Shown here: piece by piece, positions 7,580 to 16,819 of the stretch | Position numbering within the stretch: the stretch's first letter is position 1 | Layout: each line of letters opens with the position of its first letter | Assembly: GCA_021770845.1 (NCBI GenBank) | Contig: JAETQF010000020.1 | Coordinates: 1 to 44,843, forward strand | Source of the DNA: Oscillospiraceae bacterium | GTDB lineage: Bacteria; Bacillota; Clostridia; Oscillospirales; Oscillospiraceae | Direction of reading: 5' to 3' | DNA: 44,843 nucleotides | Program-made: the position numbers and the translations under genes | The notes under the pieces: generated by a model | The model's database searches: none | What the model saw: only the letters and a program-made list of their open reading frames with translations | Told to the model about the DNA's origin: nothing

Positions 7580-8353
7580 TTATTCGAACTCCCCCGGCGC
7601 GAACACCCCGGCGGGCAGCAGATGGCTCAGGCCCACCATGGCCTCGTCGAAGCCGCCCGCGTCAAAGGCGGTGGCGCACCGCAGATTCTCCCCGCCCTTC
7701 TGGTTCAGCGGGAAGGACGCCAGCACCCGCAGCCCCCGCCCCGGCTCGCACACCGGGAACAGCCGCCCGCCATGGAGCGCAACAATCCGCCGGGACACCG
7801 CCACGCCGATCCCGTCCTGCCTCCAGTCGGGGAGCTCCGCCTCGCCGCCGCCCCCAAAGAGGGCCGCCGCCCGCTGGGGAGGCAGGCCCGGGCCGTCGTC
7901 CTCCACGGTGAACACCGCGTCGTTCCTGTCCTGCTTCAGGGTCAGCCTCACGGTCTTGCCCGCCGCGGCCCCATTGGCCACCAGCTCCAGCAGGAGCTGC
8001 CGCACCAGCGCCCCGTCCGCCCAGGTCAGCAGGCGCTCCGGGCAGTCCACGGTCAGCTTCACCCCCGCCCGATCCAGCAGGCCCTCCATCCGCTCCCCCA
8101 GATCCCGGGTGAGGGCGGCCAGATCCAGCGGCTCGGGGCTGATCTCCTGATCCAGCCGGCCGCACAGCTCCATCCGGCCCACAATCCGCAGCATCCGGCA
8201 GATGCCCTGGTTCATGGCCGCCAGATAGCTCTTGCCTTTTTGATCCCAGGCGCACTGCTCCAAAAGCTGGCTGGCCGCCGTCATCTGGGCCAGCTGCACC
8301 CGCAGCTGGGCTGCCGCTCTGGACGTCTCCTTCTCCCTGTGCTCCAACTCCAT
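7580..8353 (-). CDS. Histidine-kinase-like ATPase protein with degenerate H-box
   Basis: A 257-residue cytosolic protein with a dimerisation-type helix pair (residues about 10-75) and a C-terminal HATPase domain: N-box-like LLLELVANGAAAG, G1 VEDDGPGLPP, and G2 DGIGVAVSRRIV followed by LHGG. In the usual H-box HxLRxxL the phosphoacceptor His is replaced: the corresponding string is AQLRVQL starting at A15. No membrane segment, sensor domain or neighbouring response regulator is visible. It may be a pseudokinase or anti-sigma-type ATPase. It is divergent from the MATE gene. Confidence 0.72.
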   Translation of the reverse strand: MELEHREKETSRAAAQLRVQLAQMTAASQLLEQCAWDQKGKSYLAAMNQGICRMLRIVGRMELCGRLDQEISPEPLDLAALTRDLGERMEGLLDRAGVKLTVDCPERLLTWADGALVRQLLLELVANGAAAGKTVRLTLKQDRNDAVFTVEDDGPGLPPQRAAALFGGGGEAELPDWRQDGIGVAVSRRIVALHGGRLFPVCEPGRGLRVLASFPLNQKGGENLRCATAFDAGGFDEAMVGLSHLLPAGVFAPGEFE

Positions 8354-8474
8354 CCCCCGCGCCCCCTTCTGTGTCTGAATCGCCTTTTCCCTATGCTATG
8401 CAGATCTTGCCCGGGTTCTCCTGGGAATCGCTTCCACTTGCCGCCGCTTTGTCGAATTTTGTCGAATTTTTCTC

Positions 8475-8503
8475 ATTGTACCAGACGCAGGCCAAATTGG
8501 CAA
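8475..8503 (-). promoter_or_regulatory. Promoter of the kinase-like gene
   Basis: TTGCCA, 17 bases, TACAAT on the minus strand. The untranslated leader of about 115 bases starts within a tandem direct repeat (TTGTCGAATTT twice, about 8450-8471). Confidence 0.6.
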
Positions 8504-8527
8504 GCGGTTTCCTCCAGGCCGTCCATA

Positions 8528-8556
8528 TTGACAATAAAATTAAAATCCCTTATAAT
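8528..8556 (+). promoter_or_regulatory. Promoter of the MATE transporter
   Basis: A perfect consensus: TTGACA, 17 bases, TATAAT, about 50 bases upstream of the MATE start. It is back-to-back with the promoter of the kinase-like gene. Confidence 0.88.
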
Positions 8557-8613
8557 AACGGTTCATGTGACAACAAACGATTATCTTCAAGTCTGGATGG
8601 GAGGAGACAAGCC

Positions 8614-10005
8614 ATGGCGGAGCACTCCGCGCCGGAAAACAAGATGGGCGTCATGCCGGTAAACGCCCTGCTGCTGAATATGGCCATACCCATTATGATC
8701 TCCATGCTGGTGCAGGCCCTTTACAATGTGGTGGACAGCTACTTTGTGTCCCAGATCAGCCAGGACGCGCTGAACGCGGTGTCCCTGGCCTTCCCGGTGC
8801 AGAACCTGATGATCGGCGTCAGCGTGGGCACCGCCGTGGGCGTCAACGCCCTGCTGGCCCGGAGCCTGGGCCAGGGCGACCGGGAAAAGGTGAACCGCAC
8901 GGCGGTGAACGGCGTATTCCTGATGGCGCTGAGCTGCCTGGCGTTTATGGCGGTGGGCCTGAGCTGCTCCCGGCTGTTCTACACCGTCCAGACCGATATC
9001 CCGGGCATCATCCGCTATGGCGCGGACTACCTGAGCATTGTGTGCGGCGGGAGCGCGGGGCTGTTCTTCGCGGTGCTGATGGAGCGGCTGCTCCAGGCCA
9101 CCGGCCGTACCTTCTATACGATGATCGCCCAGGCCGTTGGGGCCGTCACCAACATCATCCTGGATCCCATCCTCATTTTCGGCCTGGGCCCCTTCCCCCG
9201 GATGGAGGTGGCCGGGGCGGCCCTGGCCACCGTGCTCGGCCAGATCCTGGGCTGCTGCGTGGGCGTCTTCTTCAACGCCACCCGGAATCCCGAGGTCACC
9301 ATGTCCTTCAAGGGCTTCCGTCCCCACGGCCCCACCATCCGGGAGATCTATTCCGTGGGCCTGCCCGGCATCATCATGCAGTCCATCGGCTCGGTGATGG
9401 TGTTCGGCATGAACCAGATCCTCATCGCCTTTACCGACACGGCCACGGCGGTGTTCGGGATCTATTTCAAGCTCCAGTCCTTCTTCTTTATGCCGGTGTT
9501 CGGTCTCTGCAACGGCATGGTGCCCATTGTGGCCTACAACTTCGGGGCCCGCAAGCCGGATCGGATCGTCAAGGCCGTCAAGCTGTCCATCCTGTACGCC
9601 ACCCTTCTGATGATCCTGGGATTCACCGTGTTCCAGCTGTTCCCCGGCCCGCTGCTGGAGCTGTTCCAGTCGGAGGAGGATATGTCGGGAAGCCTGCTGG
9701 CCATCGGCATACCCGCCCTGCGCATCATCGCCTTCAGCTGGCTGCTGGCGGGGTTCGGCATCGTGTCCGGCTCCGTGTTCCAGGCGCTGGATCACGGCGT
9801 GCTCAGCCTGACCACCTCGCTGGTGCGCCAGCTGGTGGTGCTGCTGCCGGCGGCCTTCCTGTTGGCCCGGCTGTTCCAGAACCTGGACGTGGTGTGGCTG
9901 GCCTTCCCCTTCGCGGAGCTGTTTTCCGCCTCCCTGTGCGCCATTTTCCTCCGCCGGGTCTACCGGCGTGAGATCCTGCCCCTCGCCTCCCCGCCGGAGG
10001 CGTAA
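8614..10005 (+). CDS. MATE family efflux transporter
   Basis: A 463-residue multidrug and toxin extrusion protein with about 12 membrane segments, using ion gradients to export cationic compounds. The N-terminal motif (NMAIPIMISMLVQALYNVVDSYFVS) and its repeat in the second half (SVGLPGIIMQSIGSVMVFGMNQIL) show the two-fold MATE architecture. The ATG at 8614 is preferred because GGGAGGAG lies seven bases upstream and the promoter lies at 8528-8556; in-frame codons extend further upstream but start before the promoter. The substrate is unknown. Confidence 0.93.
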   Translation: MAEHSAPENKMGVMPVNALLLNMAIPIMISMLVQALYNVVDSYFVSQISQDALNAVSLAFPVQNLMIGVSVGTAVGVNALLARSLGQGDREKVNRTAVNGVFLMALSCLAFMAVGLSCSRLFYTVQTDIPGIIRYGADYLSIVCGGSAGLFFAVLMERLLQATGRTFYTMIAQAVGAVTNIILDPILIFGLGPFPRMEVAGAALATVLGQILGCCVGVFFNATRNPEVTMSFKGFRPHGPTIREIYSVGLPGIIMQSIGSVMVFGMNQILIAFTDTATAVFGIYFKLQSFFFMPVFGLCNGMVPIVAYNFGARKPDRIVKAVKLSILYATLLMILGFTVFQLFPGPLLELFQSEEDMSGSLLAIGIPALRIIAFSWLLAGFGIVSGSVFQALDHGVLSLTTSLVRQLVVLLPAAFLLARLFQNLDVVWLAFPFAELFSASLCAIFLRRVYRREILPLASPPEA

Positions 10006-10017
10006 TCCCCCAAAACA

Positions 10018-10067
10018 CAGAGCAGGCCCCGGGCCCGCCGCCATTGGCGGAGGCCCGGGGCCTGTTT
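10018..10067. terminator. Bidirectional terminator between MATE and the LTA-synthase gene
   Basis: GCAGGCCCCGGGCC pairs with GGCCCGGGGCCTG, closed by an inner GCCGCC-type loop, with TTTT on the right and AAAACA on the left. It serves both convergent genes. Confidence 0.8.
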
Positions 10068-11941
10068 TAGCTTTTGTAGGAAAAATGGTGCTGCCGGTAG
10101 TACTCCAGGCAGCGGAACCGCCGCACCAGCTCCTGCTGGCCCGGGGTGAGCTCGTCGTCCCACAGCAGGGCGCCGTCCGCCGTCATGCGCCGGCCCTGGA
10201 CGTGGATGACCGGGAGCTCCCGGCGGATCTCGTCCACCGCCTGCAGATAGGCGTCCCCCTCCCAGCCCAGCTGCTCAAAGAGCACGTTCATCAGGAAGCA
10301 GGGAGAGATGTCCGGCCCCGTCCCCACCAGGTCGTGGCCGATGGCCTCCTTGGCCGCGTCGTTGGCCCAGATCAGGTAAGGGGTAGACCAGTAGTTGTAG
10401 AAACTCCCCAGATCCTCCCAGAACAGATCCACGCCCACGGCGTCGTACACCGCGTTGTTGTTCCCCAGCCAGGGCTTGTGATCGCCGAACACCACCAGCA
10501 CCACCGGCTCCTCCGCGTCCCGCAGGGCGTCCACCAGCTTCGTCAGGTAGATCTGGGTGTTCAGCACCGAGCCCAGGTAGTTGGCCAGGATGGTGCGCTG
10601 CTCCAGGGGCAGGTCATAGTTCTTCACCAGGCCGTCCACCCCGTCCCACCAGCACCGGTCGGTGCTGTACGGCCCGTGGCCCTGGTAGGTGACGGAGAAG
10701 GAGAACAGCGGCTCGTCCTCCTTCAGCCGCTCCAGCACCGTGTCGGTGAGGTCGGGCAGGAACAGGTAGTCGTTGAGGGTCTGATCGGCGCCGTACACCG
10801 GCCCGTAGTAGTCCTCGGTGAACCGGTACTCGTCGAAGCCCAGATAGCGATTGATATTCACCCGGTTGTAGAACCAGTTGTTGCCGGGGTGGCCCCCAAA
10901 GGTCTGGTAGCCCTGGTTTTTTAAGTACCACACGTAGGAGGAGGTATTGGAGCGGTAGTTCACGTCCTTGGGCCCCATGCCGGTGAGGAAGGCCCGCTCG
11001 GTGTCCACGGTGCCGCCGGCGAAGATGTTGGTGAGCAGGCTGCCGGTGTAGCTCTCCGCCTCCAGGGCGTGGTACAGGGCGTATACGTCCTGGGCGAACT
11101 CGACGCCCTCGAAGTCGGTGAAATCGGTGAAGGCCTCCAGCATCAGCCCCACCACATTGACCTTTTTGTCCTCCGGGATGTCCTTGTCCTCATATTGGGC
11201 CAGCAGCTCCCGCACCTCCCGCTCCGAGTAGCCCTCCGGCGGGTCGGGCAGGGCGTCCTTCACGCTGTGCAGGAAGGGATAGAGCAGCCCCCGGGCGATG
11301 TACTGCTGGGTGGCGGACCATTGGTTGAGGTGCTGGGTGCTGGCGTTGGCGTCATAGATGCCTTCGCTGGCGTATACCGGCACCAGGGTGGCGGCGCAGG
11401 CCAGCCCGGCGGCGGCCACCGCCGCCCGGAACCGCCCCCGGGGCCTGCCCCGGGCCAGCAGGGCCGGCAGGATCACGCACACTGCCGCGCACAGCAGGGC
11501 CGCCGCCGCCTTGCTGGAGAAAAACAGCTGATACTGCCCCGCCATCTTCCCCGCCTCCCCCAGGATGAGCAGGTCGGAGGCGATGACCGGATCGTCCCGG
11601 AAGGCCAGCTTGTAGTAATTCCCCAGCGACAGGCCCAGCACCGGCAGGGCGGTCAGCAGGCAGGCCAGCCACCCCCGCCCGGTGGCGGCGTACAGCAGGG
11701 CGGTCAGCACCAGGGGGGGCAGCAGGTTGAGCAGGAGCAGGACGGGGTTGCTGAGATAGTCCAGCAGGAGCACCCGGGCGCTGAAGCCCCCCGTGGCCAG
11801 CAGCAGGGAGGCCAGCCCCAGGCCGATGGCGGCCCCGGCCAGCACCAGGGCGTTCCACAGCCAGAAGGCCGCCCGCCGCCCCGGGGACAGGCCGTCCGCC
11901 GGGCGGGTCTGGAACAGGAAGCAGGAAAAAATAGAGTTCAT
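10067..11941 (-). CDS. LTA synthase family phosphoglycerol transferase
   Basis: A 624-residue polytopic enzyme with about five N-terminal membrane segments (residues about 20-200) and an extracellular sulfatase-like domain (about 270-570). Residues matching the LtaS active site are visible: Glu in LMLEAFTD, the nucleophile Thr in GGTVDTERAF, and the metal-binding FGDHKPW. Family members move glycerol-phosphate from phosphatidylglycerol to lipoteichoic acid or related polymers. The ATG at 11941 follows GGAG by about eight bases; an upstream in-frame extension would run through the leader hairpin and is unlikely. Confidence 0.88.
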   Translation of the reverse strand: MNSIFSCFLFQTRPADGLSPGRRAAFWLWNALVLAGAAIGLGLASLLLATGGFSARVLLLDYLSNPVLLLLNLLPPLVLTALLYAATGRGWLACLLTALPVLGLSLGNYYKLAFRDDPVIASDLLILGEAGKMAGQYQLFFSSKAAAALLCAAVCVILPALLARGRPRGRFRAAVAAAGLACAATLVPVYASEGIYDANASTQHLNQWSATQQYIARGLLYPFLHSVKDALPDPPEGYSEREVRELLAQYEDKDIPEDKKVNVVGLMLEAFTDFTDFEGVEFAQDVYALYHALEAESYTGSLLTNIFAGGTVDTERAFLTGMGPKDVNYRSNTSSYVWYLKNQGYQTFGGHPGNNWFYNRVNINRYLGFDEYRFTEDYYGPVYGADQTLNDYLFLPDLTDTVLERLKEDEPLFSFSVTYQGHGPYSTDRCWWDGVDGLVKNYDLPLEQRTILANYLGSVLNTQIYLTKLVDALRDAEEPVVLVVFGDHKPWLGNNNAVYDAVGVDLFWEDLGSFYNYWSTPYLIWANDAAKEAIGHDLVGTGPDISPCFLMNVLFEQLGWEGDAYLQAVDEIRRELPVIHVQGRRMTADGALLWDDELTPGQQELVRRFRCLEYYRQHHFSYKS

Positions 11942-12007
11942 CAGGGTTTCTCCGATCCTTTCGGGTTTCTCTTTCTGCCGGGGCAAACGCCCCGGGCCGC
12001 GAATCGG

Positions 12008-12028
12008 CTCTGCGCAAAACGCGCAGAG
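12008..12028. repeat. Perfect hairpin in the leader of the LTA-synthase gene
   Basis: CTCTGCGC and GCGCAGAG form a perfect 8-base stem with a 5-base loop, just downstream of the predicted transcription start. No T-tract follows. It could be an operator or an RNA stability element. Confidence 0.45.
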
Positions 12029-12036
12029 CAGTACAC

Positions 12037-12065
12037 AGTATAACACAGCCGCCCCCGGATTGCAC
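12037..12065 (-). promoter_or_regulatory. Possible promoter of the LTA-synthase gene
   Basis: A good TATACT -10 on the minus strand, with a poor -35 (GTGCAA) 17 bases away. The position fits the hairpin leader. Confidence 0.4.
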
Positions 12066-12136
12066 GGGGACGGCCGCATTTTTTTGATAGAAAGTTTTTG
12101 AAGCCGTGCCAGCGGCCGCCGGGGCCGAACCTTTTC

Positions 12137-13561
12137 TTAGTAGGCCAGCTTGTCGTCCAGCCAGCCCTTCAGCTCACTGATGGGCACCCGCACCTGATCC
12201 ATGGTGTCCCGATCCCGGATGGTGACGGCGTGATCCGCCTCGGCCTTGTCGTCGCCCACGGTGGCGAAGTCCACGGTGACGCAGTAGGGGGTGCCGATCT
12301 CGTCCTGCCGGCGGTATCGCTTGCCGATGGAGCCGGCGTCGTCGTAGTCCACCATGAAATACTTGGACAGCTCGGCCTGGATCTCCCGGGCCTTGTCCCC
12401 CAGCTTCTTGGACAGGGGCAGCACCGCGCACTTGAAGGGGGCCAGGGCCGGGTGGAGCCGCAGCACGGTGCGCACGTCGTTCTTCTCGGCGTCCACCACC
12501 TCCTCGTCGTAGGCGTTGCACAGGAAGGCCAGCAGCATCCGCTCCACCCCCAGGGAGGGCTCGATGACGTAGGGGATATAGTGCTCGTTCTTCTCCTGAT
12601 CAAAGTAGGTCAGATCCTTGCCGGAGGTGGTCTGGTGGGCGTTCAGGTCGAAGTTGGTGCGGCTGGCCACCCCCCACAGCTCGCCCCAGTCGGTGAAGGG
12701 GAAGGCGAACTCGAAGTCGGTGGTGGCGTTGGAGTAGTGGCTCAGCTCCTCGGGGTCGTGATCCCGCAGGCGCAGGTTCTCGTCCTTGATGCCCAGATCC
12801 AGCAGCCACTGGTGGCAGAAGTTCTTCCAGTAGGCGAACCACTCCAGCTCGGTGCCGGGCTGGCAGAAGAACTCCAGCTCCATCTGCTCGAACTCCCGGG
12901 TGCGGAAGATGAAGTTGCCCGGGGTAATCTCGTTCCGGAAGCTCTTGCCGATCTGGCACACGCCGAAGGGCAGCTTCCGCCGGGTGGAGCGCTGGACGTT
13001 GACGAAGTTGGTGAAGATGCCCTGGGCGGTCTCGGGGCGGAGGTACACCGTATTCTTCGCGTCCTCGGTGACCCCCTGGAAGGTCTTGAACATCAGGTTG
13101 AACTGCCGGATGTCCGTCCAGTTGAACTTGCCGCAGGTGGGGCAGGCGATCTGGTGCTCGTCGATGAAGGCCTTCATCTCCTGCTGGCTCATGGCGTCCA
13201 CGCTGTGGCCCAGCTCGAAGCCGTTCTCCTGGCACCAGTCTTCAATGACCTTGTCGGCGCGGAAGCGTTCCTTGCACTCCTTGCAGTCCATCAGCGGGTC
13301 GGAGAAGCCGCCCACGTGGCCGGAGGCCACCCACACCTGGGGGTTCATGAGGATGGCGGCGTCCAGCCCCACGTTGTAGGGGTTCTCCTGGACGAACTTC
13401 TTCCACCAGGCCTTTTTCACGTTGTTTTTCAGTTCCACCCCCAGGGGGCCGTAGTCCCAGGTGTTGGCCAGGCCGCCGTAGATCTCGGAGCCGGGAAAGA
13501 TGAAGCCCCGGCCCTTGCACAGGGCGACAATTTTTTCCATGGATTTTTCGCTGTTTTTCAC
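12137..13561 (-). CDS. glyS: Glycyl-tRNA synthetase, homodimeric type
   Basis: A 474-residue class II synthetase charging tRNA-Gly with glycine. The N-terminus [26 protein letters not shown] is diagnostic of the alpha2-type enzyme. Motif 2 ([25 protein letters not shown]) and motif 3 ([13 protein letters not shown]) are clear, and the C-terminal anticodon-binding domain starts near [10 protein letters not shown]. Translation is taken from GTG at 13561, nine bases after AAAGGAG; reading further upstream would run into the T-box terminator. It is controlled by a glycine T-box. Confidence 0.96.
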   Translation of the reverse strand: MKNSEKSMEKIVALCKGRGFIFPGSEIYGGLANTWDYGPLGVELKNNVKKAWWKKFVQENPYNVGLDAAILMNPQVWVASGHVGGFSDPLMDCKECKERFRADKVIEDWCQENGFELGHSVDAMSQQEMKAFIDEHQIACPTCGKFNWTDIRQFNLMFKTFQGVTEDAKNTVYLRPETAQGIFTNFVNVQRSTRRKLPFGVCQIGKSFRNEITPGNFIFRTREFEQMELEFFCQPGTELEWFAYWKNFCHQWLLDLGIKDENLRLRDHDPEELSHYSNATTDFEFAFPFTDWGELWGVASRTNFDLNAHQTTSGKDLTYFDQEKNEHYIPYVIEPSLGVERMLLAFLCNAYDEEVVDAEKNDVRTVLRLHPALAPFKCAVLPLSKKLGDKAREIQAELSKYFMVDYDDAGSIGKRYRRQDEIGTPYCVTVDFATVGDDKAEADHAVTIRDRDTMDQVRVPISELKGWLDDKLAY

Positions 13562-13597
13562 GATATACCGCTCCTTTATTAAAGTATTCGGTTCAAA

Positions 13598-13836
13598 ACA
13601 AAAACGCCCTGAGCCCTTTGGCTCAGGGCGAACGAAGCCCGTCCGCGGTTCCACCTGATTTCGCGCCGGGGCAAACAGATCCGGCGCGCACTCTTGCCCG
13701 GTAACGGCGGGGCCGCCGGGCCATTTCCTGCCCGGGCTCGGGAGGGCCTTCCCGCCGCGCCTTCGGGGGACTCGCACCGTCCGTCCCCTCTCTGAAGCCC
13801 CGTGCGCGGGGTACTGTTCTCCGTCATCGCTGATTG
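13598..13836 (-). promoter_or_regulatory. Glycine T-box riboswitch of glyS
   Basis: On the minus strand the T-box core AGGTGGAACCGCGG lies at 13643-13656. It is followed by a terminator whose stem CGCCCTGAGCC/GGCTCAGGGCG (13605-13630) ends in GTTTTTG. Upstream lies a long Stem I region containing GAACAGTA and an apical AGAGAGG. A GGC triplet at 13759-13761, in GAAGGC, is a good candidate glycine specifier. Uncharged tRNA-Gly would stabilise the antiterminator and allow glyS transcription. Confidence 0.93.
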
Positions 13837-13842
13837 GCAGAC

Positions 13843-13871
13843 ATTATATCACCCTCTCCCCCGGCTGTCAA
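13843..13871 (-). promoter_or_regulatory. Promoter of the T-box/glyS transcript
   Basis: A perfect consensus: TTGACA, 17 bases, TATAAT on the minus strand, seven bases before the T-box leader. Confidence 0.9.
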
Positions 13872-13978
13872 GTGGGCCCGCCCCAGACACGCCGCCAGCC
13901 CGCCCCAGACACGCCGCCGGGGCCCCGAAAAAAAAGCCCCGGATTTATACTTTTTTCATTTCCTTTTTAAAAATAGTA

Positions 13979-13987
13979 TGTTATAAT
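13979..13987 (+). promoter_or_regulatory. Extended -10 promoter of zapA
   Basis: TGTTATAAT is an extended -10 (TGn plus perfect TATAAT) about 35 bases before the zapA start. The -35 is a poor T-rich stretch. Confidence 0.55.
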
Positions 13988-14021
13988 GTACTATCTGATA
14001 AATTGCGCAGGAGGGAACGCC

Positions 14022-14336
14022 ATGCAAAACCGCGTCACCGTCACCGTAGGTGGACTGAAATACACCCTGCTGGCCGCCGAGGGGGAGGATTATGTCCACC
14101 GTGTCGCCAGCTATGTCAACGACAAGCTGAAGGAGACCAGCGGTCAGGGCGGCATCTCCCAGATGGACAGCGCCATCCTCACCGCCTTCAACATCGCGGA
14201 CGAACGCTTCAAGGAGCAGGAGGCGTCGGAAAACCTCCGCCGCCAGATCAAGGAGCTGCTGGAGGAGAACTCCAAGCTGAAGTCGGAGCTGAGCGAATCC
14301 AAGCGGGAGATCTTCAAGCTCCAGCAGAAGCGGTAG
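14022..14336 (+). CDS. zapA: Cell division protein ZapA
   Basis: A 104-residue ZapA, which bundles FtsZ filaments at the division site. The N-terminal beta-rich domain (QNRVTVTVGGLKYTLLAAE, then DYVHRVASYVNDKL) is characteristic, and the C-terminal half (about residues 58-104) is a coiled coil. The ATG at 14022 has GGAGG seven bases upstream. Its TAG stop lies inside the intergenic GTAGGGG repeat. The U32 peptidase follows in the same direction. Confidence 0.88.
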   Translation: MQNRVTVTVGGLKYTLLAAEGEDYVHRVASYVNDKLKETSGQGGISQMDSAILTAFNIADERFKEQEASENLRRQIKELLEENSKLKSELSESKREIFKLQQKR

Positions 14337-14438
14337 GGGCGGCGGCAAAACCTTGCCCCGGGAGGGGGCGATGAGCGCCGGCGGCGCTCGGCCATCGCCG
14401 CCCGAGCCGAAGGCGAGACCCAAGCCCCTCCCCTACAG
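14333..14438. repeat. Intergenic repeat bounded by GTAGGGGC...CCCCTCCCCTACA
   Basis: A GC-rich non-coding stretch between zapA and the U32 gene starts with GTAGGGGCGG and ends in CCCCTCCCCTACA. It contains a pairing GATGAGCGCC...GGCGCTCGGCCATC section. It is a diverged relative of the copy at 18533-18659. The zapA stop codon lies within it. Confidence 0.6.
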
Positions 14439-14472
14439 ATATCAATTTCTAAAAAGGAACGAGAGAGAACCT

Positions 14473-16554
14473 ATGGAGATACTTGCCCCCGCAGGAAGCC
14501 CCGAGGCCCTGCGCGCCGCGGTGTGCGCAGGGGCGGACGCAGTCTACCTGGGCTTCGGCCAATTTAACGCCCGCCGGGGCGCCCGGAACTTCACCCGGGA
14601 CGAATTCGCCTCGGCGGTTTCCTACTGCCATCTTCGGGGGGTGAAGGTGTACCTCACCCTCAATACCCTGTGCTCCGACCGGGAGCTGCCCGACGCGGTG
14701 GACTGCGCCGTCCAGGCCTCCAAGCTGGGGGCGGACGCGGTGCTGGTGCAGGATCTGGGCCTGGTGCGGGCGCTGCGGCAGGCCGCCCCCGATCTGCCCC
14801 TCCACGCCTCCACCCAGATGAGCCTGCACAGCCTGGACGGCGTGAAGCAGGCCGCCGACCTGGGCGTCACCCGGGCGGTGCTGGCCCGGGAGCTGTCCCG
14901 GACGGATATCGCCTACATCTGTGAGCGCTCCCCCATCGAGATCGAGGTGTTCGTCCACGGGGCCCTGTGTATGTGCTACTCCGGCCAGTGCTTTATGTCC
15001 TCCGCCATCGGCGGGCGCAGCGGCAACCGGGGTATGTGCGCCCAGCCCTGCCGCCTGCCCTACGGCTGGGGGGATCTGGCGGACGGCTACCCCCTGTCGC
15101 TGAAGGATATGTCGCTGGCGGGCCATTTGCAGGAGCTCCAGGACATGGGGGTGGCCAGCGCCAAAATCGAGGGGCGGATGAAGCGGCCCGAATACGTCTA
15201 TATTGTCACCAAGGTGTACGCCGACGCCCTCCGGGAGGGCCGGGAGCCCACCGCGGACGAGCTGCGCCGGCTGGAGCAGGCCTTCTCCCGGCAGGGCTTT
15301 ACCGACGGCTACTACCTGGGCCAGACCGGCCCGGATATGTTCGGCGTGCGGGAGGAGACCAAGCCTCCCCGAGAGTTGTTCGCCCAGGCCAAAGCCGCCT
15401 ATGAGAAGGGAGAAGGCCCCGGCGTGCCGGTGAAGTTCTACGCCATGATCCGGCCCGGGGAGCCCATCCAGGTGGGAGTGGAGGACAGTGAGGGCCGGGT
15501 GGCCACCGCCGCCGGCAAGATCCCTGAGCCCGCCCGCCGCCGCCCCACCTCCCAGGAGGAGGTGGAGGCCCAGCTGGGCAAGACCGGGGGCACCCCCTTC
15601 ACCGCCGCCGGAATGCGCACCCTGGTGGAGGGCGGGCTGAACGTCCCGCTGTCGGCGGTGAACGCCCTGCGGCGGCAGGTGCTGGATGAGCTGTCCAAGC
15701 AGCGCACCGCCCTGCCCCGGCGCCGCCACGGGGAGTTCAAGGTGGGGGCCCGGTACGAGAACCGCCGGGAGGAACCGGAGCTGTACGTCTCCCTGCGCCG
15801 CGCGGGGCAGCTCACCTTCGAGCTGGTGAAGGCCAAGCCCGCCCTGATCACCCTTCCCGCCGACGAGATCGCCGCCCACCCGGACGACGCGGCGGGAGCC
15901 ATCCAGCGGGGCGTGCCGGTGGCGGCGGTGCTGCCCCGGATCTGCTTCGACCGGGAGCTGCCCAGGCTCCGGGAGGACTTGGCCGCCTGCCGGGAGATCG
16001 GCGTCACCGACGCCTACGTGGGCAATCTGGGGCTGGTGCCCCTGTGCAGGGAGCTGGGCTTCAACCTCCGGGGGGACTTCGGCCTCCAGGTGTTCAACAG
16101 CCAGGGGCTCAAGGAGTACAAGCGGCTGGGCTTCCAGTCCCTCACCGCCTCCTTCGAGCTGAAGCTGGCCCAGATCCGGGATCTCAGCAAGGCGGTGGAC
16201 ACCGAGATCATCGGCTACGGCCGCCTGCCCCTGATGATCACGGAGAACTGCGCCGTAAAGAACCAGTCGGGCCAGTGCACCTGCGGCAATGTGAACCAGC
16301 TCATCGACCGGAAGGGCGTCCGCTTCCCGGTGGAGAAGGCCTGGGGCTGCCGCAACGAGCTGCTGAACGCCAACAAGATCTTCCTGGCGGACAAGGCCGA
16401 AGACTGGAAAAAGGCGGGCTTGCGGGCCGTCCGGCTGCTGTTCACCACGGAGAACGGCGTGGAGTGCACCCAGGTGCTGGACGCCTACCGGGGCACGGGG
16501 GCCTACAAGCCCAACAACTTCACCCGGGGGCTGTACTACCGGGACGTGGAGTAG
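14473..16554 (+). CDS. Peptidase U32 family protein
   Basis: A 693-residue U32 protein. The N-terminus MEILAPAGSPEALRAAVCAGADAVYLG is the family barrel start. The cysteine cluster CMCYSGQCFMSS plus MCAQPC (about residues 168-195) matches the family signature. A second half (about 350-690) has more cysteines (NCAVKNQSGQCTCGN). Characterised members include RlhA, which modifies 23S rRNA, and collagenase-like proteins, so the reaction is uncertain. The ATG at 14473 follows AAGGA; the longer frame would translate the repeat upstream. Its TAG stop again lies in GTAGGGGCGG. Confidence 0.9.
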   Translation: MEILAPAGSPEALRAAVCAGADAVYLGFGQFNARRGARNFTRDEFASAVSYCHLRGVKVYLTLNTLCSDRELPDAVDCAVQASKLGADAVLVQDLGLVRALRQAAPDLPLHASTQMSLHSLDGVKQAADLGVTRAVLARELSRTDIAYICERSPIEIEVFVHGALCMCYSGQCFMSSAIGGRSGNRGMCAQPCRLPYGWGDLADGYPLSLKDMSLAGHLQELQDMGVASAKIEGRMKRPEYVYIVTKVYADALREGREPTADELRRLEQAFSRQGFTDGYYLGQTGPDMFGVREETKPPRELFAQAKAAYEKGEGPGVPVKFYAMIRPGEPIQVGVEDSEGRVATAAGKIPEPARRRPTSQEEVEAQLGKTGGTPFTAAGMRTLVEGGLNVPLSAVNALRRQVLDELSKQRTALPRRRHGEFKVGARYENRREEPELYVSLRRAGQLTFELVKAKPALITLPADEIAAHPDDAAGAIQRGVPVAAVLPRICFDRELPRLREDLAACREIGVTDAYVGNLGLVPLCRELGFNLRGDFGLQVFNSQGLKEYKRLGFQSLTASFELKLAQIRDLSKAVDTEIIGYGRLPLMITENCAVKNQSGQCTCGNVNQLIDRKGVRFPVEKAWGCRNELLNANKIFLADKAEDWKKAGLRAVRLLFTTENGVECTQVLDAYRGTGAYKPNNFTRGLYYRDVE

Positions 16555-16805
16555 GGGCGGGCGATCTGCGCCCCCAGCCCCATGGCCGCGCGGAACAGGG
16601 CCTGGTCGTGGAGCTCCTCCAGCTCCAGGGTCAGATTGCTAAGTATCTCCAGCAGCTCCCGGCCGCCCTCGCCGAGCTTGAGCTCAATTTCATCTTTTAT
16701 GTCGGACAAGCGGGCTTGCAAGTCTTTTGCTTCCCCGCTGTCTTTATCCTGTTGACTGGCCCAATCGTCTACCATATAATAGAGCTCGTTCATCAGTTCT
16801 GTCAT
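16536..16805 (-). CDS. Small helical protein, DUF6809-like
   Basis: An 89-residue all-helical, acidic protein starting MTELMNELYYMVDDWASQQ. Its layout (N-terminal ELYY, middle amphipathic helices, a late ALFRAAMGLGAQIA segment) resembles the protein at 30226-30522, which I place with DUF6809; the match is by eye. Its last residues are read through the 3' end of the convergent U32 gene. AAAGGAG precedes the ATG. It is divergent from the XRE-Maf gene, and the two share an AT-rich promoter region unlike the neighbouring GC-rich DNA. Function unknown. Confidence 0.6.
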   Translation of the reverse strand: MTELMNELYYMVDDWASQQDKDSGEAKDLQARLSDIKDEIELKLGEGGRELLEILSNLTLELEELHDQALFRAAMGLGAQIARPYSTSR

Positions 16806-16819
16806 AGCGTTAGACTCCT

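Noticed and set aside
12098..13582. Plus-strand open frame of 494 residues opposite glyS
   Set aside because: It is a shadow of GC-rich glyS codons; it lacks a ribosome site and domain, while glyS is unmistakable.
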